Below are positions 24,989-35,083 of a DNA stretch of 64,000 bases, piece by piece. This stretch comes from Caenibacillus caldisaponilyticus (GTDB taxonomy: Bacteria > Bacillota > Bacilli > Bacillales > Sporolactobacillaceae), in assembly GCF_002003465.1 (NCBI RefSeq), contig NZ_BDDQ01000003.1:63-64062 (forward strand), given 5' to 3'. The notes below the pieces were generated by a model that saw nothing but the letters and a program-made list of their open reading frames with translations, had not been told where the DNA came from and did not search any database. Positions within the stretch are counted from its first letter, which is position 1. Each line of letters begins with the position of its first letter. A program made the position numbers and the translations under genes.

Positions 24989-25093
24989 ATATATGGACGC
25001 CGAGTGAACGGATCTCAGGATTCAAGGGATTTGCGCGTTCCTTGGTTCTCTCGGTTCGGACGCGTTGAAAGTCAGAACGTGGGCACCAGTTCC

Positions 25094-26302
25094 CTAGGCT
25101 CCCCTTTTTTCTTCGGACAGGGTCGGCGGCGTTCCGGCGGCGAGCCCGCGGTTCGGCACAAGCAGGATAAAGACCAACGCGGCCAACATGCCGAGCGACG
25201 TGTAAATGAACAAAACGGAATACCCGAACCAATCGACGAACTGGCCAAGCAGGGGCGGGGAAAGGATGGCGGCAACGGCTGACACGAGATAATACAGTCC
25301 CGTGCGCGTGCCGATGCTTTCCGCGCGTCCAATCGAGACGACGAAGGGATAAGAGTTGATATTGATGCACGCCCAGAACAGACCGCCGAGCACTAAAAAT
25401 AAGCGGAGCCAGACCGTCGCATCGATGAATATCATTATTGCAAAACAAGCCCCGAGTCCGATGACGCCGGCCGTGATGACCGGTTTTTTTCCGAAACGGG
25501 CGCCGAGCCAGCCGCTCGGCAAGGTAAAAAGGAGGAACGATCCCGAAAAGAACAGCAAGGAGAACGACGCGGCGCTGTCGCTCATGCCCAAATAGTGGGT
25601 GCCGTATAAAGTGAACAGCGCTTCGATGCCTTGGTAAGCGACGAACCAAAAAAAGATGGCGCCCAGGAGGCAAACGGTCGTCCGGTCGAGTTCGCCTCTG
25701 AAGCGGACGGGAGCCGACGCACCGGCGGGCGGGTACGCGATGGCGTCGCGCTTTTCCTTGATGACCGAGGCGACGATCACAAGCGACAGGATCGTGGCCA
25801 GGGAGGCGGTAATAAAAGGGACGGGCGGCCCAATCTTGTAGAGAAAAGATCCGACGCCAAAAGCGAGCACCGATCCGATCCCGCCCATAAAATTGATGAT
25901 GCCGTTCGCTTGCGAGCGCCGCGCTTCGTGCGTGATGTCCGGCATCAGGGCGACCGTCGGAGAGCGGTACAAGCTCATGGACAGGTTCATCAATACCATG
26001 AAAAGGATCAAAGTGGCCAAGCTCGTGCGAAAAGGGATGAGGGAAAAGAAGACGGCGGAAAGCGGCATGCCGATCAACAAGTACGGCATGCGTTTGCCGA
26101 AAGGGGTGTCGGTGCGGTCGCTCAAATTGCCGATCCAAGGCTGGATGAACAAAGCGAAGTAATTGTCGACGGTCATCAAAAAGCCGATGGCGGCCGTGCT
26201 TTTTAAGTAGTCATCGAGAAACAGCGGGACAAAGGCGTTGTAGAGTGCCCAAGTCAGGCTGATGCTGAAAAAGCCGAAGCCGAGGAGCCACACTTTTTTC
26301 AT
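25094..26302 (-). CDS. MFS/GPH-type transporter
   Basis: 402 residues with about twelve membrane helices. The stretch QPWIGNLSDRTDTPFGKRMPYLLIG near 54-78 is the cytoplasmic loop 2-3 signature of the sugar-symporter (GPH/SLC45-like) branch of the major facilitator superfamily. ATG 26302 starts 5 bp after the end of the glycerophosphodiesterase gene, so the two are an operon. The pairing suggests import of a phosphodiester, glycerol derivative or sugar, but the substrate is inference. Confidence 0.82.
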   Translation of the reverse strand: MKKVWLLGFGFFSISLTWALYNAFVPLFLDDYLKSTAAIGFLMTVDNYFALFIQPWIGNLSDRTDTPFGKRMPYLLIGMPLSAVFFSLIPFRTSLATLILFMVLMNLSMSLYRSPTVALMPDITHEARRSQANGIINFMGGIGSVLAFGVGSFLYKIGPPVPFITASLATILSLVIVASVIKEKRDAIAYPPAGASAPVRFRGELDRTTVCLLGAIFFWFVAYQGIEALFTLYGTHYLGMSDSAASFSLLFFSGSFLLFTLPSGWLGARFGKKPVITAGVIGLGACFAIMIFIDATVWLRLFLVLGGLFWACININSYPFVVSIGRAESIGTRTGLYYLVSAVAAILSPPLLGQFVDWFGYSVLFIYTSLGMLAALVFILLVPNRGLAAGTPPTLSEEKRGA

Positions 26303-26307
26303 CCGTT

Positions 26308-27045
26308 TCACGACCCTTTTAAAGAGAGTAATGCGGCGAGTCGGTCGGGGTAATCGGTGATGATGCCGGCGACGCCCGCCGCGAGGAGCCGGGCCATCAC
26401 CCCGGCGTCGTTGACGGTGAATGGGGTATAGTCGATGTCGACCGCTCGGGCCGCCTGGACGAACTCCGGAAGGACGGCGTAATGCGCCGCGTGCAATGCC
26501 GACGCACCGAGGCGCCGGGCGTAAACCCACGGTTCGTAGAGGCCTTCCGAGTACAGGATGCCGGTTTTCATTTTCGGTGCGATTTGTTTCACCTTTACTA
26601 AAGAATAATGATTAAAACTTGAAATGATGACTCGGTCGTCCATTTTGTATCGGCGTACGGTTTCCACCGTTTTTTCTTCAAGGCCCGGATATTGGACGAT
26701 GCCGCTTTTGAGCTCCAGGTTCAGCATCACGTCCTTGGTTCTGACGAAGTCGAGCAGCTCTTCCAGCGTCGGAACGGTTTCGCCTTTATAATCCTTGTGG
26801 AACCAAGAGCCGGCGTCCGCCGCTTTCAGTTCGTCCAAAGTGAGGTCCTTGACGTAGGCGTTGATGCCGGTCGTCCGTTTGAGCGACGCATCGTGGATGA
26901 GGACGAGCCGGCCGTCCTTGGTCATGTGGACATCGGTTTCGATACCGGTCGCGCCCAGGTCGATGGCCTTGGCGAAGGCGGCCAGCGTGTTTTCCGGGCA
27001 GTGGCCAGACGCACCGCGGTGCGCGTAATTGATGACGAAACCCAT
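26308..27045 (-). CDS. ugpQ: Glycerophosphodiester phosphodiesterase
   Basis: 245 residues. A GDPD TIM barrel: catalytic His9 in YAHRGASG, PENT near 20, GIETDVHMTKDGRLVLIHD near 36-54 with the metal-binding Glu/Asp and the second catalytic His. It splits glycerophosphodiesters such as glycerophosphocholine to glycerol 3-phosphate and an alcohol. No signal peptide, so cytosolic. ATG 27045 is preferred: AAAGGA lies 8 nt upstream, whereas the ATG at 27054 abuts it. Operon with the carrier at 25094 and downstream of an alkaline phosphatase. Confidence 0.93.
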   Translation of the reverse strand: MGFVINYAHRGASGHCPENTLAAFAKAIDLGATGIETDVHMTKDGRLVLIHDASLKRTTGINAYVKDLTLDELKAADAGSWFHKDYKGETVPTLEELLDFVRTKDVMLNLELKSGIVQYPGLEEKTVETVRRYKMDDRVIISSFNHYSLVKVKQIAPKMKTGILYSEGLYEPWVYARRLGASALHAAHYAVLPEFVQAARAVDIDYTPFTVNDAGVMARLLAAGVAGIITDYPDRLAALLSLKGS

Positions 27046-27331
27046 AAACAGCATCCTTTCTTATCGATAGGGTTGAAGGCAAAACCTTGGAACGCATGAT
27101 GTAAGGGGTCAATCGTCAAAGACGCGGGGTTAAGGGACAAAAAATTCGGTTGAAAATCGCTAACGGAAATCGTGGAATCTCATTTTATCATGTGTTGTAG
27201 AATAGTCAATATTTTCTCATAAAAAAGCCCGCCAACGATGCGGAAAAAGGTTGAAGTCGCGTTGTTTTTCTATATAACCGGCCGGCGGCTGCCCAAGGTC
27301 TTTCCGTTGCCTGAGAGATGACCGGCCCTTT

Positions 27332-28621
27332 TTAGCGATGGGATTTGTGCAGACCGAGCGCCTTCCAAATGGCGTCGTGGATGTAGGTGTTTTCATAAAC
27401 GCCGATCAGTTGAGCGGCTCCCGGCCCCATCGCGGTTAAAGGGACATCAACGCCGGTGTGCCCGGTCGTCGTCCAGTCGAGATAGAACTTTTTATCGGTG
27501 TGGGCAATGGGAAAGGGACCGTCTTCTGATGAAATGGTCTTCCCGTCGCCGGATTCGTCGCTATTGTCCGCGGCTTCGATCGCCAGGCCACCGCAGTCGT
27601 GATCGGCGGTCGCGATGACCAATGTGTCGGGGTGGCGTTGGGCATAGGATTTGGCGACCGCCACGGCGCGGTCGAAGGCTTGCCCCGACTGAATCATTAA
27701 GGCCGCGTTATTTTCGTGGCTCATTTCGTCGATCGCTTCTTCTTCCACAACGAGAAAGAAGCCTTTTTTGTTCTTGGACAAAGTGTCGATCGCTTTTTTC
27801 GTCATGTCCGGAAGCGACACGCGCGGGTTGTAAAGATCCCCTTCGCCTTCAGGGCGTTGTTGGAACATTTCTTCGTTGGCAAACAGCCCGAGAAGCTTGT
27901 TTCCCTTGGCCGCATTCAGTTCCTTTTCGTTGCTGACATAGGTATAGCCGAGCTGCTTGGCTTGTGCGACGAGGTTTCCCTTGGTGCCTTTGCTGGCTTC
28001 AGAAGGATCTTCCGCCGGGTTGTCCGGGAATTTTCCGGGATCGCCGCTTGGGTACCAATAGTCTTCGCCGCCGCCCAATATGACGTCCACGCGGCTGTTT
28101 TCGATGAATTGACGCGCGATTTCACTTTGTTCGGAGCGGTCTTTGACATGTGCGGCGAAAGCGGCGGGTGTCGCGTCGGTCACTTGGCTCGTCGTGACCA
28201 GGCCGGTCGATTTTCCGGCTTTTTTGGCGGCTTCCAAAACCGTTTCCACAGGTTTTCCGTTCGCGTCCACTCCGATCGCGCCGTTGTAGGTTTTGACGCC
28301 CGTCGCCATCGCCGTCGCCGCGGCTGCCGAATCGGTGATAAAGCCGTTGGGATCATCGGAATGAGTGTGAACGAGCCCGCTGTAAGGTAAACTGTCCATG
28401 GCCGTTGTCCCGTTGAGCCCTTGAGTGGCCAAGCGTATCGCCTCGCGGTGCGCCGCTCCCATGCCGTCGCCGATAAGGAGAATGACGTTTTTCGCCTTTC
28501 TGTGTGAAAGGGGCGATTCATCTTTGGCGCCGGCTCCGGAGAAAGGGAAAGCGACCGCACCAAGCGCCGTGAAAACGAGACCCAAAGCGACTCCCGCCAA
28601 CCGCCATTTGCCGAACTTCAA
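27332..28621 (-). CDS. phoA: Secreted alkaline phosphatase
   Basis: 429 residues. The N-terminal signal peptide (KFGKWR, hydrophobic core, then FSGAGA) predicts export. Metal site Asp52 in LIGDGMG, nucleophile Ser98 in ITDSAAAATAMATG, metal ligands in EEEAIDEMSHEN and TADHDCGG, and His in TTTGHTG fit the family. It releases phosphate from monoesters outside the cell. TTG 28621 is preferred since AAAAGGAGAG lies ~9 nt upstream and it gives a clean signal peptide; ATG 28657 is a longer alternative. Pho-box-like hexamers lie upstream. Confidence 0.92.
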   Translation of the reverse strand: MKFGKWRLAGVALGLVFTALGAVAFPFSGAGAKDESPLSHRKAKNVILLIGDGMGAAHREAIRLATQGLNGTTAMDSLPYSGLVHTHSDDPNGFITDSAAAATAMATGVKTYNGAIGVDANGKPVETVLEAAKKAGKSTGLVTTSQVTDATPAAFAAHVKDRSEQSEIARQFIENSRVDVILGGGEDYWYPSGDPGKFPDNPAEDPSEASKGTKGNLVAQAKQLGYTYVSNEKELNAAKGNKLLGLFANEEMFQQRPEGEGDLYNPRVSLPDMTKKAIDTLSKNKKGFFLVVEEEAIDEMSHENNAALMIQSGQAFDRAVAVAKSYAQRHPDTLVIATADHDCGGLAIEAADNSDESGDGKTISSEDGPFPIAHTDKKFYLDWTTTGHTGVDVPLTAMGPGAAQLIGVYENTYIHDAIWKALGLHKSHR

Positions 28622-28676
28622 GTTTTCCACTCTCCTTTTATGGGGAAGTTTGTTCATCCCCACTATAAAGGAGAAG

Positions 28677-28715
28677 GGTTAAGAGATGATTAAACATTTG
28701 TAAAATTTATTAAAA
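28677..28715 (-). promoter_or_regulatory. Candidate Pho box (four hexamers, 11-bp period)
   Basis: On the minus strand TTTTAA, TTTACA, TTAATC and TTAACC occur exactly 11 bp apart (starting from 28715). The Bacillus PhoP site is TT-nnACA-like direct repeats with 11-bp spacing. Only one hexamer is an excellent match. Confidence 0.5.
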
Positions 28716-28931
28716 GTTTAGAAAGATGAGCGCGTGACCGCGGCGACCATTTTTGCCGCCAATCCTGCCGTTTATCCCCATCATTCTTATTTGGTCACAG
28801 CGTGACGCGCCGGAAGCGAACCATACCTTCTTCGCATAGATTCGGAACTTGTTGTGCCATGGATCGGCCATACGATTGCGGCATCGGAGACCAATCGATT
28901 ATCAAAAATGAAGGTTCATTGGCTTTTTCCA

Positions 28932-29723
28932 TTAGAAAAACTCGTACAATCCGTTTGCGAAGTACGTATATTCCTCTTTTGTGATGGGCTTTTGCCCATA
29001 CCCTTTAAAAAACGTGAGGACGTCCGATTCATGTTGAAACGCGTTGCGCTTCGGTCGGATGGCCAATGCCGCATCGTACCTTGGATCTCCGAAAGCGCCG
29101 TTGCTCCAATCGATGACGCCGACGATATTTTCATCGCGCACCAGAATGTTGTCAATCGTAAAATCCCCGTGAATAAGGGTGGAAGGGCAAGGCGTTGGCC
29201 GCTTTTTCTTTAGGATGTCCAACAGCTCCCTTGTACCGTCCACGTCACCATGTGCGAGATAATCCGCCGCTTTGTCCAGCATTTCATCCAGCCACGGTTT
29301 GCGCCCCATGAGTTCGCGCGGGCATGGTGTGGCGTGGATTTTCGCTAGCATCTCTACAAAGCGAAAAATCATTTGCTGTCTTTTATCCTCGTTCGTTTCT
29401 TTCTCTAATGCTTGTCGCAGCGGTTCTCCTTCGATATATTCAAACAACGCCCATACTTCGTTTCGATGCTTGTTTTCTTGAAAACGGTAAACGGCGGGGA
29501 TCGGCAATGACGAAGCGGATAAAGCCTTTAGTACCTTGGCTTCTCTCGCCAGCCACACGCTAAACCGTTCTCCCTTCGCTCGTTTGATGACAAAGGTTCC
29601 ACGCGCGGCTTTGATGACGGCGACATCGGATGTGTGTCCTTGTGTCGGAAAGCAGAGAGTACGGATCGTTCCAACTTCGTCGAGAAATGCTTCAGGGATT
29701 TCATGAATCGTAAACAGCGGCAT
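28932..29723 (-). CDS. APH-fold small-molecule kinase
   Basis: 263 residues. A phosphotransferase of the aminoglycoside/choline-kinase fold: a lysine in TFVIKRAKGERF near 42-53, catalytic HGDFTIDNIL near 187-196 and the metal motif VIDWSNGAFGDPRYD near 205-219. It should phosphorylate a hydroxyl of a small molecule; the substrate is unknown and resistance function is not implied. ATG 29723 follows GGAGGAG. Monocistronic. Confidence 0.82.
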   Translation of the reverse strand: MPLFTIHEIPEAFLDEVGTIRTLCFPTQGHTSDVAVIKAARGTFVIKRAKGERFSVWLAREAKVLKALSASSLPIPAVYRFQENKHRNEVWALFEYIEGEPLRQALEKETNEDKRQQMIFRFVEMLAKIHATPCPRELMGRKPWLDEMLDKAADYLAHGDVDGTRELLDILKKKRPTPCPSTLIHGDFTIDNILVRDENIVGVIDWSNGAFGDPRYDAALAIRPKRNAFQHESDVLTFFKGYGQKPITKEEYTYFANGLYEFF

Positions 29724-30346
29724 GGATCTCCTCCTGGATATTTCGGTGTTTCCATGGGGGTGAAAGACATCTTTTTTTGTATAGTAAAGGCGGTCCATCA
29801 CCATCGATGCCATGCTATAATGGTACGACAAAAATGAGGAAAAATGTTGTGAATTTTTAAGTGAGAAAGCGGAGAAACAAAGATCCCGATTCCGCCGATA
29901 ATCGCCTAACTCATGTTCAAGCGGGATGACATGAAAAGAAAATCGATTTAGCCAATGTTCGTCCAATGGAATTCGTTTAATAGGCAAGAACCCAATGTAT
30001 GGTCAGTGATAAAAAGCGTAAAGCCATTGAAGCCGGGTTTAGATCAACGAAAAGATGTAGTTATCAGGTGATCGGGATCGAAACCGGATCATCCTATTCC
30101 TGGTTTTGCCGATGGCTGTAAGTTCCGATGCTGGGGAAATTCCGTTTGAGGGGTTCCGGTGAAAAACAATGGAAAAGAAACGGCGAAAAAAGCCGCTTTG
30201 CCTTGAATCCGTCCGGAAAAGGTGATATGATGGGAAGTGGCCTTCAACCGAGGTGAAATATTAAATATAAAAACTCATGATAATTATACTACAAGCCGAT
30301 CAGAATGTCAATGCATGAACATTAATTTTTTTGGGGGAGTGGTGGC
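29724..30346. other. Gene-poor region ahead of helD
   Basis: No intact gene in 620 bp. A 40-codon open stretch at about 30002-30121 (reads KKRKAIEAGFRS then CSYQVIGIETG) ends in a stop and may be a decayed coding fragment of unknown origin. The AT-rich part at 30255-30320 probably holds the helD promoter. Confidence 0.35.
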
Positions 30347-32689
30347 ATGAGCCAGGAAGACAAAGAATGGCACGCCGAGCAAGCGCGCGTCGACCATGTC
30401 GTCGACGTCATAGAAGAAAAGCAACGGAGACTTGGCGCACGGGCCGACGAATTAAAGCAAGGGATCATCGCTTTGCGCAAAAATTTCTGGGAAGATGTGA
30501 CGGTCAACATCGATGAACCCGACGAAATCATCGAAACGCAGGCGAGCATTCATCAGCGAGCAGAGCTGTTGTCCGAGCGGGAAAGAACGCACGAACATAT
30601 CAACCGTCAGCTGAAGACGTTGGAACGCCTGAAAGACTCCCCATATTTCGGCCGGATTGACTTTAAGGAAGACGGCTCAGGCGAACCGGTGCCGATTTAT
30701 ATCGGGATCGCCACCCTTATGGATGAGGGCGAAGAAGAATTTCTCATTTACGACTGGCGCGCACCGATTTCAAGCCTTTATTACGATTATTCCCCGGGTC
30801 CGGCGCAGTATGAGACGATGGACGGCACGGTGAGCGGTGAGATGACCTTGAAGCGCCAGTTTATCATTAAAAAAGGAAAAATCGAAGGCATGTTCGACAC
30901 CGGCGTCACGATCGGCGACCATTTGCTGCAAGCGGTGCTCGGCCGCCACGCCGACACGCAGATGAAAAGCATCGTCGCCACGATTCAAAAAGAGCAAAAC
31001 CGCATCATCCGCAATGAAAAAAGCAAGATGCTGCTCGTCCAGGGAGCGGCGGGAAGCGGCAAAACGTCAGCCGCGTTGCAGCGGGTCGCGTATCTTCTTT
31101 ATGCCCACCGCAAAACGTTGAGTTCGGAAAACATGCTGCTTTTTTCGCCCAATCCGCTTTTCAACAGCTATGTGTCGACGGTGCTTCCGGAACTGGGCGA
31201 AGAAAACATGAAACAGACCACTTACAAGGAGTTCGTCGAAGATCGTTTGGGCGGGTCGTTCACCTTCGAAGATCCCTTCGAGCAATTGGAATATTATTTG
31301 GCCGCTGGAGATGGCGACGACACGAGGCGGCTGGCGGCGATTCGTTACAAAGCATCGCTCGAATTCAAAGCGTTGATCGATCGCTATGTCCGGTATCTGG
31401 AAAAGCAAAACTTGATTTTTAAACCGATCACATTTCGCGGCCGGACGCTTTTTACGCCTGAACAAATTCAGCGTTATTTTTATGAAACCGAGCGCACGCT
31501 GACGATTCCTTACCGCATGGAAAAAGTCGCCGAACGGCTGCTCAAGGAGCTCACGGACTTGGAGCGCCGGGAAGCGCGGGAACCGTGGGTGGAGGATATC
31601 GTCGAGGTTTTGGACGACAAGGTCTACCGGAAAGCTTATGAGAAACTGTATAAAAAAGGGCGCATCTCCGGCCAATCTTCCAACGACTTCGATGTCATGC
31701 GCAATTATTTGGGCCGGCTGATCGTAAAAAAACGATTCAAGCCGATTCGCAAGCGAATTAAGCGCTTGGCCTTTATCGACGTCCAGGCCACGTATGCGCA
31801 GCTCTTTAGATTGGCGCCGGAATTCGCCCGTGAGGACGGTTCTTTGCCCGATCAGTGGGAAGAGATCAGCCGCTTTACGATCGAACAATTGGAAAAGGAC
31901 AATTGGTTGTGGGAAGACGTGACGCCGTTTTTGTATCTTCGCGACCACCTGATGGGGCGCATCGCCAATCGGGATATCCGCCACGTCTTCATCGATGAAG
32001 CCCAAGACTATACGCCGTTTCAGCTCGCTTATTTAAAGGCATTGTTCCCGAACAGCAAGATGACGTTGCTCGGGGATATCAATCAGGCGATTTACGCCTA
32101 CGCGTTGACGGCCCCTTCGGTTCTGGCGGAAGACGGAGATCCGGAAAAAGGCATCGAGAAGATCACGTTGTTGCGCAGCTACCGGTCGACCCGCCCGATC
32201 GTCGAATTCACCAAGCCGCTGATCCCCGGGGGCGAGCGGATCATCCCGTTTAACCGCGACGGAGAAAAGCCGACGCTTTGCGTTATGGAAGATGAAGCCG
32301 CTTTGGATGAAAAGGTTGTCGCCAGAATTCAACAACTCCAGGCAGCCGGCCATCAGACGATCGCGGTGATCGGAAAAACGATGGCGGAAAGCGCGGCCAT
32401 CTATTTCCGGTTAAAAGACCGGCTGCCCGTTCAACTATTGGATAAAGAAACGTATACGTTCAAGAAAGGCATCGTCGTCATTCCGTCTTATTTGGCCAAA
32501 GGTATCGAATTCGACGCCGTTTTGGTGTACAACGCGTCCAAAGAGCAGTATCGGAAAGAATCGGAGCGCCATGTGTTTTATACCGTCTGCACGCGCGCGA
32601 TGCACGAGCTGCATTTGTTCTCCTTGGGAGAACCGACCCCTTTCTTAAAGAACGTCCCGCCGGAATTGTATACCGTGGTGGATGAATAA
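30347..32689 (+). CDS. helD: RNA polymerase recycling motor HelD
   Basis: 780 residues. UvrD/Rep-like superfamily 1 ATPase with the HelD layout: a long N-terminal coiled-coil arm (about 1-95), a GIATLMDEGEEEFLIYDWRAPISSLYYD block near 123-147, Walker A QGAAGSGKTSAAL near 237, HVFIDEAQDY (motif II) and GDINQAIYAY (motif III). HelD enters stalled RNA polymerase and removes DNA and RNA. Strong site TGGGGGAGTGG before the ATG. Monocistronic. Confidence 0.93.
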   Translation: MSQEDKEWHAEQARVDHVVDVIEEKQRRLGARADELKQGIIALRKNFWEDVTVNIDEPDEIIETQASIHQRAELLSERERTHEHINRQLKTLERLKDSPYFGRIDFKEDGSGEPVPIYIGIATLMDEGEEEFLIYDWRAPISSLYYDYSPGPAQYETMDGTVSGEMTLKRQFIIKKGKIEGMFDTGVTIGDHLLQAVLGRHADTQMKSIVATIQKEQNRIIRNEKSKMLLVQGAAGSGKTSAALQRVAYLLYAHRKTLSSENMLLFSPNPLFNSYVSTVLPELGEENMKQTTYKEFVEDRLGGSFTFEDPFEQLEYYLAAGDGDDTRRLAAIRYKASLEFKALIDRYVRYLEKQNLIFKPITFRGRTLFTPEQIQRYFYETERTLTIPYRMEKVAERLLKELTDLERREAREPWVEDIVEVLDDKVYRKAYEKLYKKGRISGQSSNDFDVMRNYLGRLIVKKRFKPIRKRIKRLAFIDVQATYAQLFRLAPEFAREDGSLPDQWEEISRFTIEQLEKDNWLWEDVTPFLYLRDHLMGRIANRDIRHVFIDEAQDYTPFQLAYLKALFPNSKMTLLGDINQAIYAYALTAPSVLAEDGDPEKGIEKITLLRSYRSTRPIVEFTKPLIPGGERIIPFNRDGEKPTLCVMEDEAALDEKVVARIQQLQAAGHQTIAVIGKTMAESAAIYFRLKDRLPVQLLDKETYTFKKGIVVIPSYLAKGIEFDAVLVYNASKEQYRKESERHVFYTVCTRAMHELHLFSLGEPTPFLKNVPPELYTVVDE

Positions 32690-32801
32690 TGGACAATGAA
32701 AGCGATCCAGCTTTTAAAGGCCGGATCGCGTCATGGCTTCGTCCTTGTTGGGCGGAGCTTTTTTTGTCGGTCAGGCCGCGGATGCGCCCGTACCTTGAAA
32801 T

Positions 32802-33641
32802 TTAAAAGTTCGCCTCGGTTAACGTCCAGATCAACCGCTGTACCCATTTTTCCTGGACGTCGGCATCCGCGTCCCGAATCTTATCCAAAACGGTCCATAT
32901 TTTATAAAGGCTGTAAGTTTTGATCAAGTCGGACGTGGCGTTGATCGGACGCACCGATTGGTAAGCGGCGAGGAAGGCGCGATTCAAACGATCGGCGATT
33001 TGCGGATAATGGAGTTTGGTATTCCAGCACGTCCAAGCGACGTCCGCGAGCGGGTGAAACCATTCGGCCCATTCCCAATCGATAACCGCCAGTCCGCCGT
33101 CGTTTTGGTCGAGCACATTGTGCGCGCCGAAATCCCCATGGGTGAACACCCAATCCTTTTGGGCCGTGTCGATGCGGGCAAGAAACGAACGGCTCGCTTC
33201 GACCGCCCATTCGGGGAGGAAGGGCGCATAAAACGGATAAGCCTCCGGGCGGGCGATACGGAGACCACGAGCCTCACCATCGTAGCGCCGCACATGAATG
33301 TCCTTGGCGAGGCGGACGCCCATCCGTCGGAACAACGCCTCGGAGCGCTCGATGTCGCCGGTATCCAAAATCGCTTGACCATTGACGCCTTCAATAAACG
33401 TCGTGACGATGGCGGAGAAGCCATCCGCCGATAGCGAATCGACCGATTTAGGGGTGTACGTCGCTTCTTGTAGAAAGGTGATCGCTTTGACTTCATTGTC
33501 GATATCGTGTTTGGAACGGCTCGCCACTTTCGCCACGAGGGGAGGCGGTCCTTCGAGGCGGTAAGCGGCATGGGTGAAGCCGCCGGACAAAGGGCGCATG
33601 CGCCCGTACTTTTTGGTCAATATTTCGATGATCCGATCCAA
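32802..33641 (-). CDS. APH-fold phosphotransferase
   Basis: 279 residues. The kinase fold is shown by GGFTHAAYRLEGPPPLVAKVA near 20-40, the catalytic HGDFGAHNVLDQ near 168-179 and VIDWEWAEWFHPLADVAW near 184-201. Substrate unknown. TTG start at 33641 with AAAGGG 10 nt upstream. It shares only the fold, not close similarity, with the kinase at 28932. Confidence 0.82.
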   Translation of the reverse strand: MDRIIEILTKKYGRMRPLSGGFTHAAYRLEGPPPLVAKVASRSKHDIDNEVKAITFLQEATYTPKSVDSLSADGFSAIVTTFIEGVNGQAILDTGDIERSEALFRRMGVRLAKDIHVRRYDGEARGLRIARPEAYPFYAPFLPEWAVEASRSFLARIDTAQKDWVFTHGDFGAHNVLDQNDGGLAVIDWEWAEWFHPLADVAWTCWNTKLHYPQIADRLNRAFLAAYQSVRPINATSDLIKTYSLYKIWTVLDKIRDADADVQEKWVQRLIWTLTEANF

Positions 33642-33778
33642 ATGATCACAACCCTTTAAAATCTATAATTTATGTATGTGTGTTCCGCAAGCGCGCCTTC
33701 CGCCTGCTCATGCCATATGTTGGAACGCGCTTGGTGCGGATGAGGGGAGAGGGTTCGGAAAAAGCGGCGGATAAACGG

Positions 33779-35032
33779 TTATTCCAGATAAAAGCGGGGA
33801 AAGGTCAACGTGAAGGTCGTGCCATGGTTCACCCTGCTTTTGATATCGACCTTGCCGTGCATTTTCCGGATGATTTCAAAACTGACTGTGAGGCCGAGGC
33901 CGGTTCCCTTTTCCTTTGTCGAATAATAGGGCGTGCCGAGCTGTTTGATGCGTTCCGGAGGCATGCCGCAGCCATGATCTTTAACGACGATCTGAATGTG
34001 TTGGTTTTTGTTAAAGGCGTAGATCTCCAACGTGTTTTTGCCTTCCATCGCTTCGATGCCGTTTTTCATGATGTTGAGCAGCGCTTGCTGCAGTTCGTAT
34101 TTGTCGCCCATCATCGTGAGCGACGGTTCGATCACCGAGACGATTTCGATGTTTTTTAAAGTCGCGTAAGAAGAGATGATGTTGACGGCATCTTGGATGA
34201 CCTTGGTCAAATCAATGGTGGAAAACGTTCGCTTTTGCGGTTTGGATAGGGCCAAAAATTCGTTGATGATATTTTGGGCGCGGTCCAATTCGCCGATGGA
34301 CAGCTGAACAAAGGATTTGTCCTTTTCCGTCAAATGGTCGCTGTTGCTCAGGAGCTGAAGAAACCCCCGCACGGTCGTCATGGGATTGCGGATTTCGTGC
34401 GCAACGGAAGCGGCCAGTTGGCTAACGATATTGGTCTTTTCGGTGTTGGCCCATTCGCTTTTCATTTCCAGCTGTTTAATGATGAATTCCAGAAAGAAGA
34501 CCGCCGCGATTAACGTCACCCATGTCAAGAACAAATTAAAGGCGCTGAAAGTCAGATTTTTCCCCGATGCTTTATGAAGCAAATATAAAAATTTGGCCGT
34601 TCCGACGGCGCCGTAAAACAGGCTGAGCGCCGTGATTTTCCATTTTATCGAATATTGCTTGTAAAATCTCGCCAACCATGAAAGAATGCCGGCGCTGATG
34701 CCGTAGAATACCGCGGTCGCAATGAATTCGGGCCGGTCAAAGAGCAACGCGTCGAACGCCACGACCGCGCTCATTACCATGCCGGGCCATACCCCTATGT
34801 ACACGAAGCTAATGATCACGGGGATGATCATTAAGTCGTTTGAATAGCTATACGTATAAGTCGTTCGCAGACTTAAAGTCAATATAAGGGATAGGAGGAG
34901 GGCGATAAAAAATTTGGACGTGATTTTGCCGTTTTCAATGTCGTCTTTATTATTGATAAAGATGAGATATAAAAGCAGCGGGAATAGAATAAACAGGATA
35001 TTGACCAGCGCGTCCGCTGTGACCGACCACAT
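33779..35032 (-). CDS. KinB-like membrane sensor histidine kinase
   Basis: 417 residues. Six or so hydrophobic segments fill 1-185 (5TM-5TMR-type sensor), then HisKA with phospho-His212 in SVAHEIRNPMTTVRG, and a HATPase with N box LNIMKNGIEAM, G1 DHGCGMPP and G2 GTGLGLTVS. There is no PAS domain, like sporulation kinase KinB, which feeds phosphate into Spo0F; that role here is inference. No response regulator is adjacent, as for orphan phosphorelay kinases. ATG 35032 is supported by GGGGGG upstream and by the promoter at 35084-35112. Confidence 0.85.
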   Translation of the reverse strand: MWSVTADALVNILFILFPLLLYLIFINNKDDIENGKITSKFFIALLLSLILTLSLRTTYTYSYSNDLMIIPVIISFVYIGVWPGMVMSAVVAFDALLFDRPEFIATAVFYGISAGILSWLARFYKQYSIKWKITALSLFYGAVGTAKFLYLLHKASGKNLTFSAFNLFLTWVTLIAAVFFLEFIIKQLEMKSEWANTEKTNIVSQLAASVAHEIRNPMTTVRGFLQLLSNSDHLTEKDKSFVQLSIGELDRAQNIINEFLALSKPQKRTFSTIDLTKVIQDAVNIISSYATLKNIEIVSVIEPSLTMMGDKYELQQALLNIMKNGIEAMEGKNTLEIYAFNKNQHIQIVVKDHGCGMPPERIKQLGTPYYSTKEKGTGLGLTVSFEIIRKMHGKVDIKSRVNHGTTFTLTFPRFYLE

Positions 35033-35083
35033 GGAGGATCCCCCCCTATTCTCAAATCCCACTTTGTTATTTTTCATATAATA

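Noticed and set aside
27295-27335. Glycine-riboswitch-like fragment (ATCTCTCAGGCAA on the minus strand) after phoA
   Set aside because: The rest of the aptamer (CGCCGAAGG-type core and first stem) is absent and the position is downstream of phoA, not ahead of a glycine gene; probably part of a GC-rich hairpin.
30002-30121. Possible transposase or helix-turn-helix remnant
   Set aside because: Only about 40 codons, no recognisable motif and no terminal repeats; kept only as a note in the intergenic entry.
32702-32729. GCGATCC/GGATCGC stem after helD
   Set aside because: No T-run follows; may be a weak structure but not a supported terminator.
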